Positions 36,282-46,468 of a stretch of 64,000 nucleotides of DNA are shown one piece after another (position 1 is the stretch's first letter; each line of letters starts with the position of its first letter). The stretch covers positions 248,001-312,000 of the forward strand of contig WTXG01000021.1 of NCBI GenBank assembly GCA_022496185.1, written 5' to 3'. This stretch comes from Multifurca ochricompacta. Its lineage: Eukaryota; Basidiomycota; Agaricomycetes; Russulales; Russulaceae. A model generated the notes under the pieces. The model did no database searches. It was not told the DNA's origin and saw only the letters and a program-made list of their open reading frames with translations. The position numbers were made by a program, and so were the translations under genes.

Positions 36282-36480
36282 TGCACCTTTATGGCTGCAA
36301 TACACACTCTGCGCCTTCAATGGCTGTGATAAGTGTCTGTGCCTATACAGCTGCAAAAGTAGATGCTACCAGTGAATGCAACATTCATGCACCTTTATGG
36401 CTGCACTACTAAATGCACCTTTAAAGGCTGCATAAAAACTACTAAGCTCACCATTGTGCCTTTATGGCTGCATCTATGGT
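36282..36480 (+). repeat. degenerate leader repeat, about six copies of a GCACCTTTATGGCTGCA-like unit
   Basis: Copies begin near 36283, 36310, 36337, 36389, 36413 and 36453 with variable spacers of about 5-35 nt. They lie between PBS and gag of copia-1. Each unit is bounded by TGCA-like ends. Not seen elsewhere in the window. Confidence 0.7.
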
Positions 36481-36605
36481 TTCTAAGAGCCTGAGTTCTG
36501 TTTTGTGCTCTGAGTATCTTTTGTTGCATTCAATGCTGACTATGGCTTCTTTTACAGAAACCATCTACTCACGCTTCTAAAAAACACTTACTCAAAATCT
36601 TAACA

Positions 36606-37772
36606 ATGTCGTCTCAACTGACCATTGCCATTCCTGTCTTTGATGGATCTAACTATTCCACTTGGGCCAATGTAATGAGGGCTTTCCTTATGTCTAGTGG
36701 GCTTTGGGAGGTCATGAATGGCTCCGACTCTTGTCCTAATGCCAAGGATGAACAGAACCCCACTGAAGATGAAAAATTACTTCAGAAGGAATGGGACCAC
36801 ACTGATAACAAGGCAATTGGCACTATAATCTTGAGGCTGTCTGCTGTGATCCAGCACAAACATACCTCAACTGGCTCTTCCTTTCTTATATGGATTGGTC
36901 TAAAGAGCAAGTATGGCTCAGTGGGGCCTGCTGCGATCTTTAGGGACTTCAAAGAAGCCCTAAACTTTCACCTGGACTCTGCCAAGCACCCCTTGCCTCA
37001 GATTAACCACCTTGAGGTCACCTTTGAGCACCTTGAGACCAATAGTGTCACCATCCCTGATGTCTTGCAGGGCATGCTCCTGCTCCATACACTCCCTCCC
37101 AAATGGGAGGCCCTTATCCCCACCATCCTTGTTGGAAGATCTCCTTCCAACATTAATCTAGCCATAATCTGTGATGCTGTGCTTGCTCAGTGGGAGCAAG
37201 ATTGATCCAGGGTAAGAACCCTCATGCAGCTAATAAGCTCTCAGAAATCAAATGGAAGCGGGGTGACCCTCACTTTAATCAGCAGAAACACTTTGGTGGC
37301 AAGCAGCTGGAGCAAGTGGAGAAACAGTTGGATCAGAAATTCCAGCACAGGCACCATGCCAGGAAGAAGTACAGAGATAATCAGCAGTCCAAGGGACAGC
37401 AGCATTCTCACATCACCAATCAGGTGTTCTTCCCTCCTCCTCATCTCATGACCATGCCATCCGTTCCCTCACCTCCTGCATTTAAATCTCATTACAGGAA
37501 TGGAAGGCCTCACATCATGATGTGTACCACACCTAAGGAGCAGATCCCTGGCTGCTATCAAGTGTTTAACCAAGCCTTGGATCTGTGCAACGATATAGGT
37601 GTGCCAGGGACCTCTCGTAACATTAAACCACTTGAGGCCTGCATCACTGACCAATTCTCAAGAGCATCATCCAGTAAGACCAAACTGGAGGACCTTGAAG
37701 AGGATGGAGATGAGCTGCCCCACAAGAAAACCAGATCCCCCTCACCTATTGACATTGATTCAGAAGATGAGG
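36606..37772 (+). pseudogene. copia-1 gag remnant
   Basis: ATG 36606 opens a 199-codon frame starting MSSQLTIAIPVFDGSNYSTW, the copia Gag N-terminal (UBN2-type) pattern, ending at TGA 37203. Coding potential continues in the -1 frame from about 37190 to 37772 with a Lys/Gln/His-rich region and an acidic C-terminus (SPSPIDIDSEDE), where the nested LTR begins. The frame change is a probable decay mutation, since a CCHC knuckle is also not visible. Confidence 0.75.
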
Positions 37773-38308
37773 TGTGACGGTTTCCGATGACTTGTGACAG
37801 GTTTTGTGACAAAACGTGACATTTTTCGAGTCGTGCGCGCATGCATTCGTGTTACGCCTGGTGCGGGACGTTCCACACGACGTGTGTGACAGTGCAATTC
37901 GTAGGTTCAGATAAGAAACCAATAAGGCTTCTTGGAGACGAAGTGGAAGGAGTCAAAGTCAAAGGGGCGCTCCCTAAGACAATGTTGAATGGAAAAGCAC
38001 CAGAAGTGCTTGAGACAATCGAGTCAGAGATCAAAGGGGATGTCCAGAAGACAGGCACTGATGTATTCAATAAGTCAAGTCTGAGGCCTACAGTGTAGCT
38101 ACAGCGGACTTATATACGTAAGTCGATGGGCGTCTACAAGATAAGAGTACGGAGTCAGGTGGGCCCAAATATACGGAAGCGGATGGCGTAAAGTCTAGCT
38201 TCTGATAGGGTATTAAGTAAGTGTCCGGTCGTAAAGATAAGACAATAACAAGATAACAAGTCAAACATAAGCAAACGTCGCGTCAACAAGTACAAAGCGG
38301 GTCACGGG

Positions 38309-38711
38309 TAAAGAACGCAGCCTGAGGTTAGATAATCCAAACTACCTAGAATGGTAGTTATAATTCAGTTGTGTTGGTCAGAACTGATAATATTAGTCTT
38401 TACCTAGAATGGTAGTTATAACTAGTACGCGTTAGCTACATAGGTAAAGATAAGATAACAAAATACTCACTTCAGTTGTGTTGGTCAGAACTGAAGTGAA
38501 CTGTACAGTAAAAGCGTCCTTTAAATACTGTAAACGAGTGTGCTTATAGTAACCAAGATAAAGAAGGATTGTGTCTAATCAAGTAAGGTATCAAACTATT
38601 CACAGGAAGGTGAAACGCAGTCCGCGTGCTACTGCACAACACACAACTCGCTTGTTAGTACCACACACTTAGCGATTGATCCGACCTGGCCATATTGATC
38701 CATTTCCGACA
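38309..38711 (-). repeat. copia-2 3' LTR
   Basis: Read on the minus strand it begins TGTCGGAAATGG and ends CTTTA. Inside are a duplicated CTAGAATGGTAGTTATAA segment and an inverted repeat CTTCAGTT/AACTGAAG with an 11-nt loop. Confidence 0.93.
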
Positions 38712-38719
38712 TCCCCCCA
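38712..38719 (-). promoter_or_regulatory. copia-2 polypurine tract
   Basis: On the minus strand ATGGGGGGAT immediately precedes the 3' LTR, the expected plus-strand primer. Confidence 0.7.
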
Positions 38720-38738
38720 TGATTGAGACAATCCTGGA

Positions 38739-41700
38739 TTAGATAAGTCCTAGTCCAGTGACGAAGTCTTGGAGTTGCGTATGCGCGTGTGGTTTTGTGA
38801 ATCCATCAGCTAGCATTTCTCCAGTGGGTGTCCTAATTAGATCGATGTGTCCCTGTTCAACGTATTCGCGAATGGCGTGGAATTTGATAGCAATATGTTT
38901 GGATCTTCGCCCGGTCACGGGGTTGAGAGCCAAGTCCACTGCCCCTTTGTTATCGCCATGTAAGGGAATCGGATCTGTAACATCGTAGCCGAGTTCCGAG
39001 AGAAAGCTCCGGTACCAAGTGGCTTGATTTGCCGCTTCGGCAAGTGCCATGTACTCTGCGTGAGTGGTGCTTTGGGCGACAGTCTTCTGCTTACGCGAGG
39101 TCCAAGAGATGGATGAGTCAGCAAGTAAAAAGACATAGCCCGAGGTGGAATGATGATCGTCGGCATGGTCCCCAAGACTGGAGTCCGAGTAGCCGACAAG
39201 TCCCTCTCCGCGCGCTCCATCGTAACGAAGCCTAAGGTTGGCTGTGCTTCTTAGATAAGCCAGCACATATTTGGCAAGTCGCAGGTGTTGCGGCGAAGGA
39301 TTTGCTGCATACTGCGCAAGACGCGCTACAGCGAAAGAAATGTCAGGGCGAGTCCCAATTTGCACGTACAGAAGGCTCCCAATAATTTGTTGATAATATG
39401 TGATTTCTGTTTGAGTAGCCTGTTGAGTGTGCTTTACCAGGTGGACATCTGCCCCAGCAGGGAGTGGTGTGCGCGCGGGGTTCACATCCGCCATCCCAAA
39501 GCGTGCAACGATCTCTCCAATGTACCGTGATTGATCAATTTCCAGACGCTTGATAGATCTGTCGCGTGTGATCTGGACTCCAAGATATGAGTCGATCTCA
39601 CCTAGATCTGTCATTTCATAGCGCTTAGATAAGATCCCCTTGATCCGGTTAACCTCCTTGAGAGTATTGCCTAAGATAGTGATGTCGTCGACATAGAGGA
39701 TTATAATTGCTGTACCCTCCCCGTCTTGGCGACGACGCACGTATACCCCGGCATCAGAGAAAGTGCGCGTGAAGCCGAGCTCCAATAGAACTCCATGGAA
39801 TTGCAAGTTCCATGCGCGTGAGGCTTGTTTGAGTCCGTAAATTGCCTTTTTCAGTAGGCATACCTTATTCGGCTGGCCCGATGTGATGAAACCCTCTGGT
39901 TGCTCCATGTAAATTTCCTCATCCAGTAGTCCGTTCAGGAACGCCGACTTGACGTCCATTTGATGGATCTCCCAATCCTCTAGCGCGGCCAACGCTAGCA
40001 GCAGTCTCAAGGACTCGAACCGGGCTACTGGAGAAAATGTTTCATCATAATCAATACCTTGAATTTGCGTGAATCCCTTAGCAACTAAGCGTGCGCGAAA
40101 GCGTCCATCGGCCTTGCGCTTGAAAACCCACTTGGACTTCACAGCCTTCCGATCGGCCGGTAAGTCCACCAGTGTCCAAGTTCCATTCTTGGCTAGTGCG
40201 TCCATTTCGTATTGGCACGCGTCCTGCCAGTCGCTAGCGTAGTCTGACTTCATCGCCTCCCGATATGTGAGTGGATCACTATATGCAGCCGCCGCAAGCA
40301 GAGCACGATGCCCGAGTTGCCCATCCTCACCTAACTCGGCATTATCTTCGCCAAAGTAGCGTGGATTCCTGTGAGGATTCTCTCGCAGTCTCCGAGGGGG
40401 CATGTCCTCCAAAGTGGGGACGACGGTCTGCTGAGTCCGGAGAAACCGGTTGTGCGGCGCGCGGGGCGGGGGCTCTTGCATTGCGGGGCGTGAAGGCGGG
40501 GTAGCCCAGACTGTATTACCAGAACTTGGGGTTTGTGTGGCAACAGGGGATGGCGTCCTTGGCGGATCGACCTCCCCTTGAGTTTGCGTAGGGACAGCCA
40601 TAGGGAATGTAACGGCCAGTGGCCCCTCCAGGGCCTTAGGTTGATCAGAACGAATGGACGGCTCACCATTGTCCTGAAAAGGAAAGGAGCGTTCGTCGAA
40701 TGTCACGTCGCGCGACAGGACGACTGCTCGGGTACTGTTGTTCCATAGCCGGTAACCCTTAGAACCCGGCTCATACCCAACAAGCGTCATCTCGATTGAT
40801 CTCGGATCGAGCTTTCTTCGCTTGTTCTCAGGCACATGAACATATGCCTTGCATCCGAAGACGCGGAAATAAGAGACGTCTGGAGTGTGACCAGCACTCC
40901 AGAGCTCGTGAGGCGTGCGCCAACCTATAGTTCGGGTGGGAGTTCTGTTGTAAGTGTGAACGGCAGTGTCCACTGCCAACTCCCAGAAGCCAAGGGACAG
41001 GCCAGCGCTGTGTAACATAGAGCGCACCTTGTCCATGATGGTCCTGTTCCATCTCTCGGCTATGCTGTTTTGTTGCGGCGATCCCGGCATCGTCAACTTA
41101 TGCTCGATCCCCCGTTCGTCCAGTACAGCTCTAAGCACACCTGACATGTACTCCCCCCCGCGATCTGAGTGCAAGGCTAGCATTTTTTCCGATGATTGAG
41201 TCTCAGCCCAAGCTAGGAATTTCCGAAATGCTGTTGCACACTGATCTTTGGACCTGAGGAAGTAGACCACACCATGTCTAGAGTAGTCGTCAATAAATGT
41301 CGCAATGTAGAGCGCGCCTTGAATAGACTGAACCTGCATCGGGCCGGCCAGATCGCTGTGAACGACCTGTAGCCGCCGGTCCGATCGCTTGTGAGAGGAC
41401 TTAAAGGGGAGTCGTGTGTGTTTCCCGAGCTCGCACCCGGGGCATGGCGACTGATGTTGATCGATCAGAGCATCAAATGATATTCCCTTGATGGATTCAT
41501 GATACCGCTTGAGGGCGTTGTACGACATATGCCCCATGCGGCGATGCCAGATGTCGATAGGTTGTGACACTTGAGCATGCGCATTGAGTCCAGCCATGGA
41601 GGCATCCAGCCAGTATAGGTTGTCCTCCAGGTAACCCTGCGCTACCGTCCGGTCTCGGACTGAGATCGTAAAAATTTTATCTGTAAAAGAGATCTGAGCC

Positions 41701-42797
41701 CCCTTCTGAGCAAGTGCACGCGTAGAAATGAAACGCGTTGTAACGTCTGGTATGTGCAGCACATTGCTTAGGGTGATCTCAGAACCTCTACTACCTGCAG
41801 TGGTCTTGAATACCACAGTCCCAACCCCAATTTGTCGCACATTCGAGTTGTCTCCCAGGCGTACAATGCCAGCCGCCGGAGTATACTGAATGAAGTCAGA
41901 CCGATTTGGGGTGATATGATGCGTTGCGCCGGAATCCATCATCCAACGTGATCGCACAGCCGAGTACAAGGAAACGCGGAGATCGTCATTGTCATCGCCT
42001 ATCTCTACGATAGACGCTGTCTGAACTGCTAAGTGCGCGTTAACGGCCTTGTTACTGGCCTGCGCGGTCTCCAATCCCTTCTTCTCCTCCAGATCCTTTT
42101 TCTTCTTCCAGCACTCTACTGCCTTGTGCCCTTTCTTCTGACAATAGAAACATTTGGTATTCTTCTTGTCATGTTTTTGTTTAATGGGCGCGGCTTTGTT
42201 GAGTGAGGCGGAACCACCGGATCGACGACCTTCCTCATTCAGAATCCGCTCTTGGATAGTCTGAGGGGTAAGATCCTTTGGCGATCCAGATGCTAATATG
42301 GTGGACGCGACGGCGGAGTACGATTCGGGTAGTGCCTTGATCAGGATGAAACTGAACTGGAGATCTGAAATCTCCATCTCGTTGTTCTTGAGTGTGACGC
42401 GGGCATCATTAAGTTTCTGCAATTGCGGGAGCATGGGGGAGGATTCGTCCAGCGCAGTGCCGGTGAGGGCAGACCAAGTATTGAATGCGGACATAGATCC
42501 GACTCCCCCATAGACACGTTTGAGCTCGTCCCATTTTGCTTTACATGTGACAAACTTAGTATCGTCTGCCACGGCTGTCCAGACATCCTTCTGAGCATAG
42601 AGCTCGAGGATTGCTAAGAGAACACCTTCAGTAGCCTCCCAGTCAGCAGGAGGGCTAGCAGGCTTGTCTTCAAGCAGGTGGTTCCGGACGCCATTCAAAC
42701 GGAACAGAGCCATCATACGCGCTGACCAGACTGGCCAGTTCGATCCATCTAGGATCTCGATTGCAGCAGAGGGTGGGAAAGTGAACGCAGGTGCCAT
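38739..42797 (-). CDS. copia-2 Gag-Pol polyprotein, intact
   Basis: 1352 codons with no stop or frameshift, ATG 42797. Order: Gag (SNWPVWSARMMALFR near residue 20), CCHC zinc knuckle CFYCQKKGHKAVEC near residue 220, aspartic protease WMMDSGATHHITP near 290, pre-integrase WHRRMGHMSYNALKRY near 420. Integrase core: HSDLAGPM, HSDRGGEYMS and QNSIAERWNR supply D, D and E. Reverse transcriptase has MDVKSAFLNG and YVDDITILG. RNase H has YSDSSLGDHADDHHSTSGY, HAEYMALAEA and HGDNKGA, ending SKHIAIKFHAIREYV. Integrase before reverse transcriptase identifies Ty1/copia. No frameshift separates Gag from Pol. Confidence 0.97.
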   Translation of the reverse strand: MAPAFTFPPSAAIEILDGSNWPVWSARMMALFRLNGVRNHLLEDKPASPPADWEATEGVLLAILELYAQKDVWTAVADDTKFVTCKAKWDELKRVYGGVGSMSAFNTWSALTGTALDESSPMLPQLQKLNDARVTLKNNEMEISDLQFSFILIKALPESYSAVASTILASGSPKDLTPQTIQERILNEEGRRSGGSASLNKAAPIKQKHDKKNTKCFYCQKKGHKAVECWKKKKDLEEKKGLETAQASNKAVNAHLAVQTASIVEIGDDNDDLRVSLYSAVRSRWMMDSGATHHITPNRSDFIQYTPAAGIVRLGDNSNVRQIGVGTVVFKTTAGSRGSEITLSNVLHIPDVTTRFISTRALAQKGAQISFTDKIFTISVRDRTVAQGYLEDNLYWLDASMAGLNAHAQVSQPIDIWHRRMGHMSYNALKRYHESIKGISFDALIDQHQSPCPGCELGKHTRLPFKSSHKRSDRRLQVVHSDLAGPMQVQSIQGALYIATFIDDYSRHGVVYFLRSKDQCATAFRKFLAWAETQSSEKMLALHSDRGGEYMSGVLRAVLDERGIEHKLTMPGSPQQNSIAERWNRTIMDKVRSMLHSAGLSLGFWELAVDTAVHTYNRTPTRTIGWRTPHELWSAGHTPDVSYFRVFGCKAYVHVPENKRRKLDPRSIEMTLVGYEPGSKGYRLWNNSTRAVVLSRDVTFDERSFPFQDNGEPSIRSDQPKALEGPLAVTFPMAVPTQTQGEVDPPRTPSPVATQTPSSGNTVWATPPSRPAMQEPPPRAPHNRFLRTQQTVVPTLEDMPPRRLRENPHRNPRYFGEDNAELGEDGQLGHRALLAAAAYSDPLTYREAMKSDYASDWQDACQYEMDALAKNGTWTLVDLPADRKAVKSKWVFKRKADGRFRARLVAKGFTQIQGIDYDETFSPVARFESLRLLLALAALEDWEIHQMDVKSAFLNGLLDEEIYMEQPEGFITSGQPNKVCLLKKAIYGLKQASRAWNLQFHGVLLELGFTRTFSDAGVYVRRRQDGEGTAIIILYVDDITILGNTLKEVNRIKGILSKRYEMTDLGEIDSYLGVQITRDRSIKRLEIDQSRYIGEIVARFGMADVNPARTPLPAGADVHLVKHTQQATQTEITYYQQIIGSLLYVQIGTRPDISFAVARLAQYAANPSPQHLRLAKYVLAYLRSTANLRLRYDGARGEGLVGYSDSSLGDHADDHHSTSGYVFLLADSSISWTSRKQKTVAQSTTHAEYMALAEAANQATWYRSFLSELGYDVTDPIPLHGDNKGAVDLALNPVTGRRSKHIAIKFHAIREYVEQGHIDLIRTPTGEMLADGFTKPHAHTQLQDFVTGLGLI

Positions 42798-43146
42798 GGT
42801 GCGTGTAAGCGACGATTTCCAATCTGGGTAGAGGAGCTGTCAGACCCAGATCGTGAAGACCGATCAAGTCCCGATGTATCCAACTGTACGCTCTGAACCG
42901 CAAAGGGTCCAGTCCCGATTAGGGATTGCTCACACATGCTTCAGCGTCGCCACGCTCCATCGCACGGCTCGCGCGAAGCCCGGTGAGGGGCCCAGTCTAC
43001 ACTGATCCACTGGTTCCAGGGACCAGGGAATAGGACTACAAAAGAACAGAGGCTTGCCTTATCGGGAGATGCAAAAATGCGTGAATTACTGAGTAAGGAA
43101 GCTTGTGTATTAAATTCGATCTTCTTCTGGATTAATTCAGTTATGG

Positions 43147-43161
43147 CCAGGGCCCATAACC
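43147..43161 (-). promoter_or_regulatory. copia-2 primer-binding site
   Basis: On the minus strand GGTTATGGGCCCTGG directly follows the 5' LTR; complementary to the initiator tRNA-Met anticodon arm. Confidence 0.75.
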
Positions 43162-43564
43162 TAAAGAATGCAGCCTGAGGTTAGATAATCCAAACTACCT
43201 AGAATGGTAGTTATAATTCAGTTGTGTTGGTCAGAACTGATAATATTAGTCTTTACCTAGAATGGTAGTTATAACTAGTACGCGTTAGCTACATAGGTAA
43301 AGATAAGATAACAAAATACTCACTTCAGTTGTGTTGGTCAGAACTGAAGTGAACTGTACAGTAAAAGCGTCCTTTAAATACTGTAAACGAGTGTGCTTAT
43401 AGTAACCAAGATAAAGAAGGATTGTGTCTAATCAAGTAAGGTATCAAACTATTCACAGGAAGGTGAAACGCAGTCCGTGTGCTACTGCACAACACACAAC
43501 TCGCTTGTTAGTACCACACACTTAGCGATTGATCCGACCTGGCCATATTGATCCATTTCCGACA
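43162..43564 (-). repeat. copia-2 5' LTR
   Basis: Same length as the 3' LTR. The two visible differences (43169 T versus 38316 C; the G-T-G at about 43478 versus G-C-G at about 38625) both turn CpG into TpG in this copy. Confidence 0.93.
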
Positions 43565-44236
43565 ACGGGGATGGAAGTAAGGCACGTGACGGATCCCACG
43601 ATGGAGATGTGATTGAGAAGTGCAAAGTGGGTGGCAGGGAGGGGTTGTCGTTGGGGAGTAGAAAGAAAACGGGGACAGATGGTAGGGTTTGTAACAATTC
43701 GGTTTCGAGTTATGTGACTAGGGGGCTGATAATTCTTATGATCTGATTGTTTAACTGCACACCACACTTGTGCTACAGAGGGTGCAACCCCTCTTACTAA
43801 TTCCCATCTTATTTCAGGGCCTAACCCCTGGAGCATCTGATTATCTGGATACTTACTGGAACCTTCTGATTAGCTTATATTTACTGATTGTACCTCACTC
43901 AGGATGTATTTAAGCTACTAGATTAACTGAGACAGACTTTAAGTCTGTTCTCTTGTATCTAATACAGGTGTATTTGACTTCACTAAGATCCACTTGAACT
44001 CCCTGAGTAGCAGCTTGAGGAGGCTTCTTCCCAGTAACTCTGCAGGGCTGATTGCTGCTGCTTTCGACTTCGTTTCCTGCACGCACCCCCTCCATAACAT
44101 CGTGGGCACTTGAAACTTTGAACTAGACTAGGCCTTCTCTGTTAGACCTTGAATCTTGAGTGTGCCCTGCATCTTGAGGGCCTTCAGACATCAAAAACAT
44201 GACTGGACACAGCAGACACCTGGCTGTGACATGAGG

Positions 44237-45356
44237 AGGAGGACCCCAACAATCCTCTGGACTGGGGTTCTGATCATCTTGATGATCAGTTGGCTGATCT
44301 GGCTGGTCTAGACAAGGACAACAATCAAGATGTGTATGTCCCTCCTTTCCTTCTACCCTGCAAAGCTCATAGACCCATTTATGCTTCTTTAGTTTGCACT
44401 TCTAGGGAACCCCCCATTGAGAGCCATTGTTATGCAGGAGTAAACAGCACAGTACATGACTTTAGGTCATGTACCAATATATTTGAGTTGTGGCATAATT
44501 GCCTGTGTGCTAAATATAAAGGAAAAACTATGGACGATAGCCATATAACATGGCTCTTAGATTCAGGTGCTTCATCACACTTTACCTTTTCTCTCGATGA
44601 TTTCATTGAGTATGAGGACATGGTGAACCCTGAGCCTGTTAAAATGGCTTCTAAGCCAATCTATATCAAAGGGAAGGGTACAGTTCTACTAGAACATGAT
44701 GTCACATACAATGGAGTCACTAAAATGTGCACTATGCACTTATATCCAGTATATTACATTCCTGATATTACTGGGAGACTCCTGAGTGTTGGAGAATTTC
44801 TTAAGCAAGGGCTGAATGTCTATGGGGATGAAAACCAATTAACCTTGTGCAATAAGGGATCAAAAGTCCCTGTTATTCAATGCCATCTGGCAATTCCTGG
44901 CTAAACTATCTATTGGCTTCATTCTAAGATCACTAATTTACAATCTTACTCCACAATCTACACTGTAGATTACAATCAAATGCATAAGTGCCTAGGACAT
45001 CCTTCAAAGGAAGTCTTATGTCATGCAAAAGATCACACTAAGGGATTCCCCCGAGATCTATCTTATCCGAAGACAGCTCCCTTATGTCCAGGATGCACAC
45101 AAGGCAAGATGCCTTTGCAATCTTATCTCCCATCTGAAACACATGCCTCAAAGCCATTTGAGTGCATTCATTCAGATCTGAAGATCTTCCTGGTAGAATC
45201 TTATCATAAATACAAATATTTTATCAGCTTTATTGATGATTATATGTCATTCACATGGATTGTCTGTTTACGCACTAAGTCTGCTGCAATAAACACTTTG
45301 CGACAATTCCTTGCCATGATCAAAAATCAACATAACACCACCATTAAAGAGTGGAT
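44237..45356 (+). pseudogene. copia-1 pol remnant: protease, pre-integrase, start of integrase
   Basis: The protease motif LLDSGASSHFTF lies near 44550. The frame stops at TAA about 44902 and resumes with pre-integrase MHKCLGHPSKEVL near 44980. Integrase follows: HSDLKIFLV and YFISFIDDYMSFTWIV. The element is truncated at 45356 by gypsy A. Confidence 0.85.
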
Positions 45357-46468
45357 TGTTACAAACCCTGCTATGTCATTTTTCTTCATTTTCTTGACAT
45401 GTGTCATGCTGTTTGGTTTGTTGACATGGGACGTGTCTGGAGATGCTTCAGGCATCTGAGGATCGCTTTAGCTGTAGATAAGATTAGATTAGGTTCCGGA
45501 GTTTCGGACTTTTTACGATATCTTTATTACATTTCTTTCTCACCTTACTCAGCTGATTAGTGATGTCCTTAGTAATGCACAGTAAGCATGTGATATCTCT
45601 TTGGCCAATGGCCTTTATCCCTCATTGTTTATTGTCCAGCACTTGTGGACTTATTCCCAGTGCACACAGACCATTTCCCCTGGCCCCCATGGGTATATAA
45701 GGGTGTCTGTTTCGTCTCTTACACTTCAGAGTTTCTTCTACCTCTGAAGTGTAAGTCCCATTTAGTTTACTCTCTACTTCCTTTAGACTAACGCTCTATG
45801 TAGCACTTGTCTTTTCTAGGTCAGTAGTATAGTAATATAGAGTTTCTTCTACCTCTGAAGTCACTTGTCTTTTCTAGCCTAATCTGCTACTAACCACAGT
45901 CAGTATAACCAGCAACATGTTTGTTTGACATGGTTATGCTTGACTTCTGTTGATGGTGTTGTGACTGTCTTTGTACATATTTGCTTCTTATCTATGACTT
46001 GAATTCCTTCTTATCAATGACTCATACATTACATACAGACTCTTATGTATTTTCCCACCAGAATTGCGACTATACCAGATCCATCTACGTATATTCTCAC
46101 CTGGCCCACCCTTGCTCCGTTTCCCCATTTGACTATATTACAACTTTGTTGATACATCAAGTACATTACTCCAATTTAGACTCTGACTTCTATTACGTAT
46201 ATAAGGCCCATCTAGATAGCCTGTATACCTTAGACTTGACTTCTCAATTGACTTGGTGCATTACCTTCTGGGTGATCTCTAAGACCCAACTCTTGGATCA
46301 TCTCAGTGCTTCTGGCACTCCTCTGCTCACTGGCACTAAGGGATTAGCTCCTTGGTGTTGACTTCTCACCCATACTCTGTGCACTTGAAAGACAGTGTAC
46401 ATCTGATTCATAGTTTTGCTATGTGACTTAGTCACACATCGTGCTGAATGCCTGCACCAGGCATTACA
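45357..46468 (+). repeat. 5' LTR of gypsy A, containing a nested solo LTR
   Basis: Minus the 513-bp insert and one TSD copy the LTR is 594 bp. It matches the reverse complement of 53709-54305 (597 bp), from TGTTA..GAACCCC/AAACCCTGCTATGTCAT to GCCTGCACCAGGCATTACA. Confidence 0.85.
45402..45914. repeat. solo LTR (family F), TSD acatg
   Basis: 513 bp, TGTCATGCTG to CCAGCA, flanked by acatg at 45397-45401 and 45915-45919. A TATATAAGG box at about 45693 is followed by a perfect 11-bp hairpin (45721-45731 with 45742-45752), so it probably reads on the + strand. A 23-bp piece of the hairpin region is repeated near 45840. Confidence 0.82.

Larger units (their letters stand above)
38309..43564 (-). 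mobile_element. complete young Ty1/copia retrotransposon (copia-2)
   Basis: 5256 bp with two 403-bp LTRs (38309-38711 and 43162-43564) differing at two positions by eye. TSD acggg at 38304-38308 and 43565-43569. A PBS (43147-43161) and purine tract (38712-38719) are in place, and there is one intact gag-pol frame. Every structural requirement for an autonomous element is present. It sits inside a gypsy-B solo LTR, so it is the most recent insertion of this nest. Confidence 0.95.
37850..43696 (-). repeat. gypsy-B-family solo LTR with TSD attcg, interrupted by copia-2
   Basis: Two pieces, 37850-38308 and 43570-43696 (about 586 bp in total), are the reverse complement of the LTRs at 52160 and 54742. 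They begin TGTTACAAAC and end GTAACA when read on the minus strand. TSD attcg at 37845-37849 and 43697-43701. No gag or pol of this family is attached here. Confidence 0.88.
37773..44231 (+). repeat. solo LTR with exact TSD tgagg, itself interrupted
   Basis: The LTR consists of 37773-37849 and 43702-44231 (about 607 bp), starting TGTGACGG and ending GGCTGTGACA. TSD tgagg at 37768-37772 and 44232-44236. The right part carries the ACAGAC/GTCTGT hairpin at 43932-43948 and a TCTTGTATCTAATACAGG block shared with the LTRs at 50043 and 58043. No internal coding sequence, so a solo LTR left by recombination. Confidence 0.82.
35961..45356 (+). mobile_element. old Ty1/copia element (copia-1), split and truncated
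   Basis: Parts: putative 5' LTR 35961-36257, PBS, leader, gag 36606-37772, then a 6.46-kb nested insertion (37773-44231 plus one TSD copy), then protease, pre-integrase and the first part of integrase 44237-45356. Removing the insertion and one TSD copy rejoins an open acidic frame across the junction, which proves both sides belong to one element. At 45357 the integrase is cut again by gypsy A; the rest of copia-1 lies outside the window. Confidence 0.85.

Noticed and set aside
36282..36480. CRISPR-like array
   Set aside because: Eukaryotic retroelement leader, uneven spacing, degenerate units and no cas genes.
37773..44231. Reading the 37.8-44.2 kb block as one full-length element
   Set aside because: Three different TSD pairs and two LTR families show three separate insertions; only the innermost is full length.
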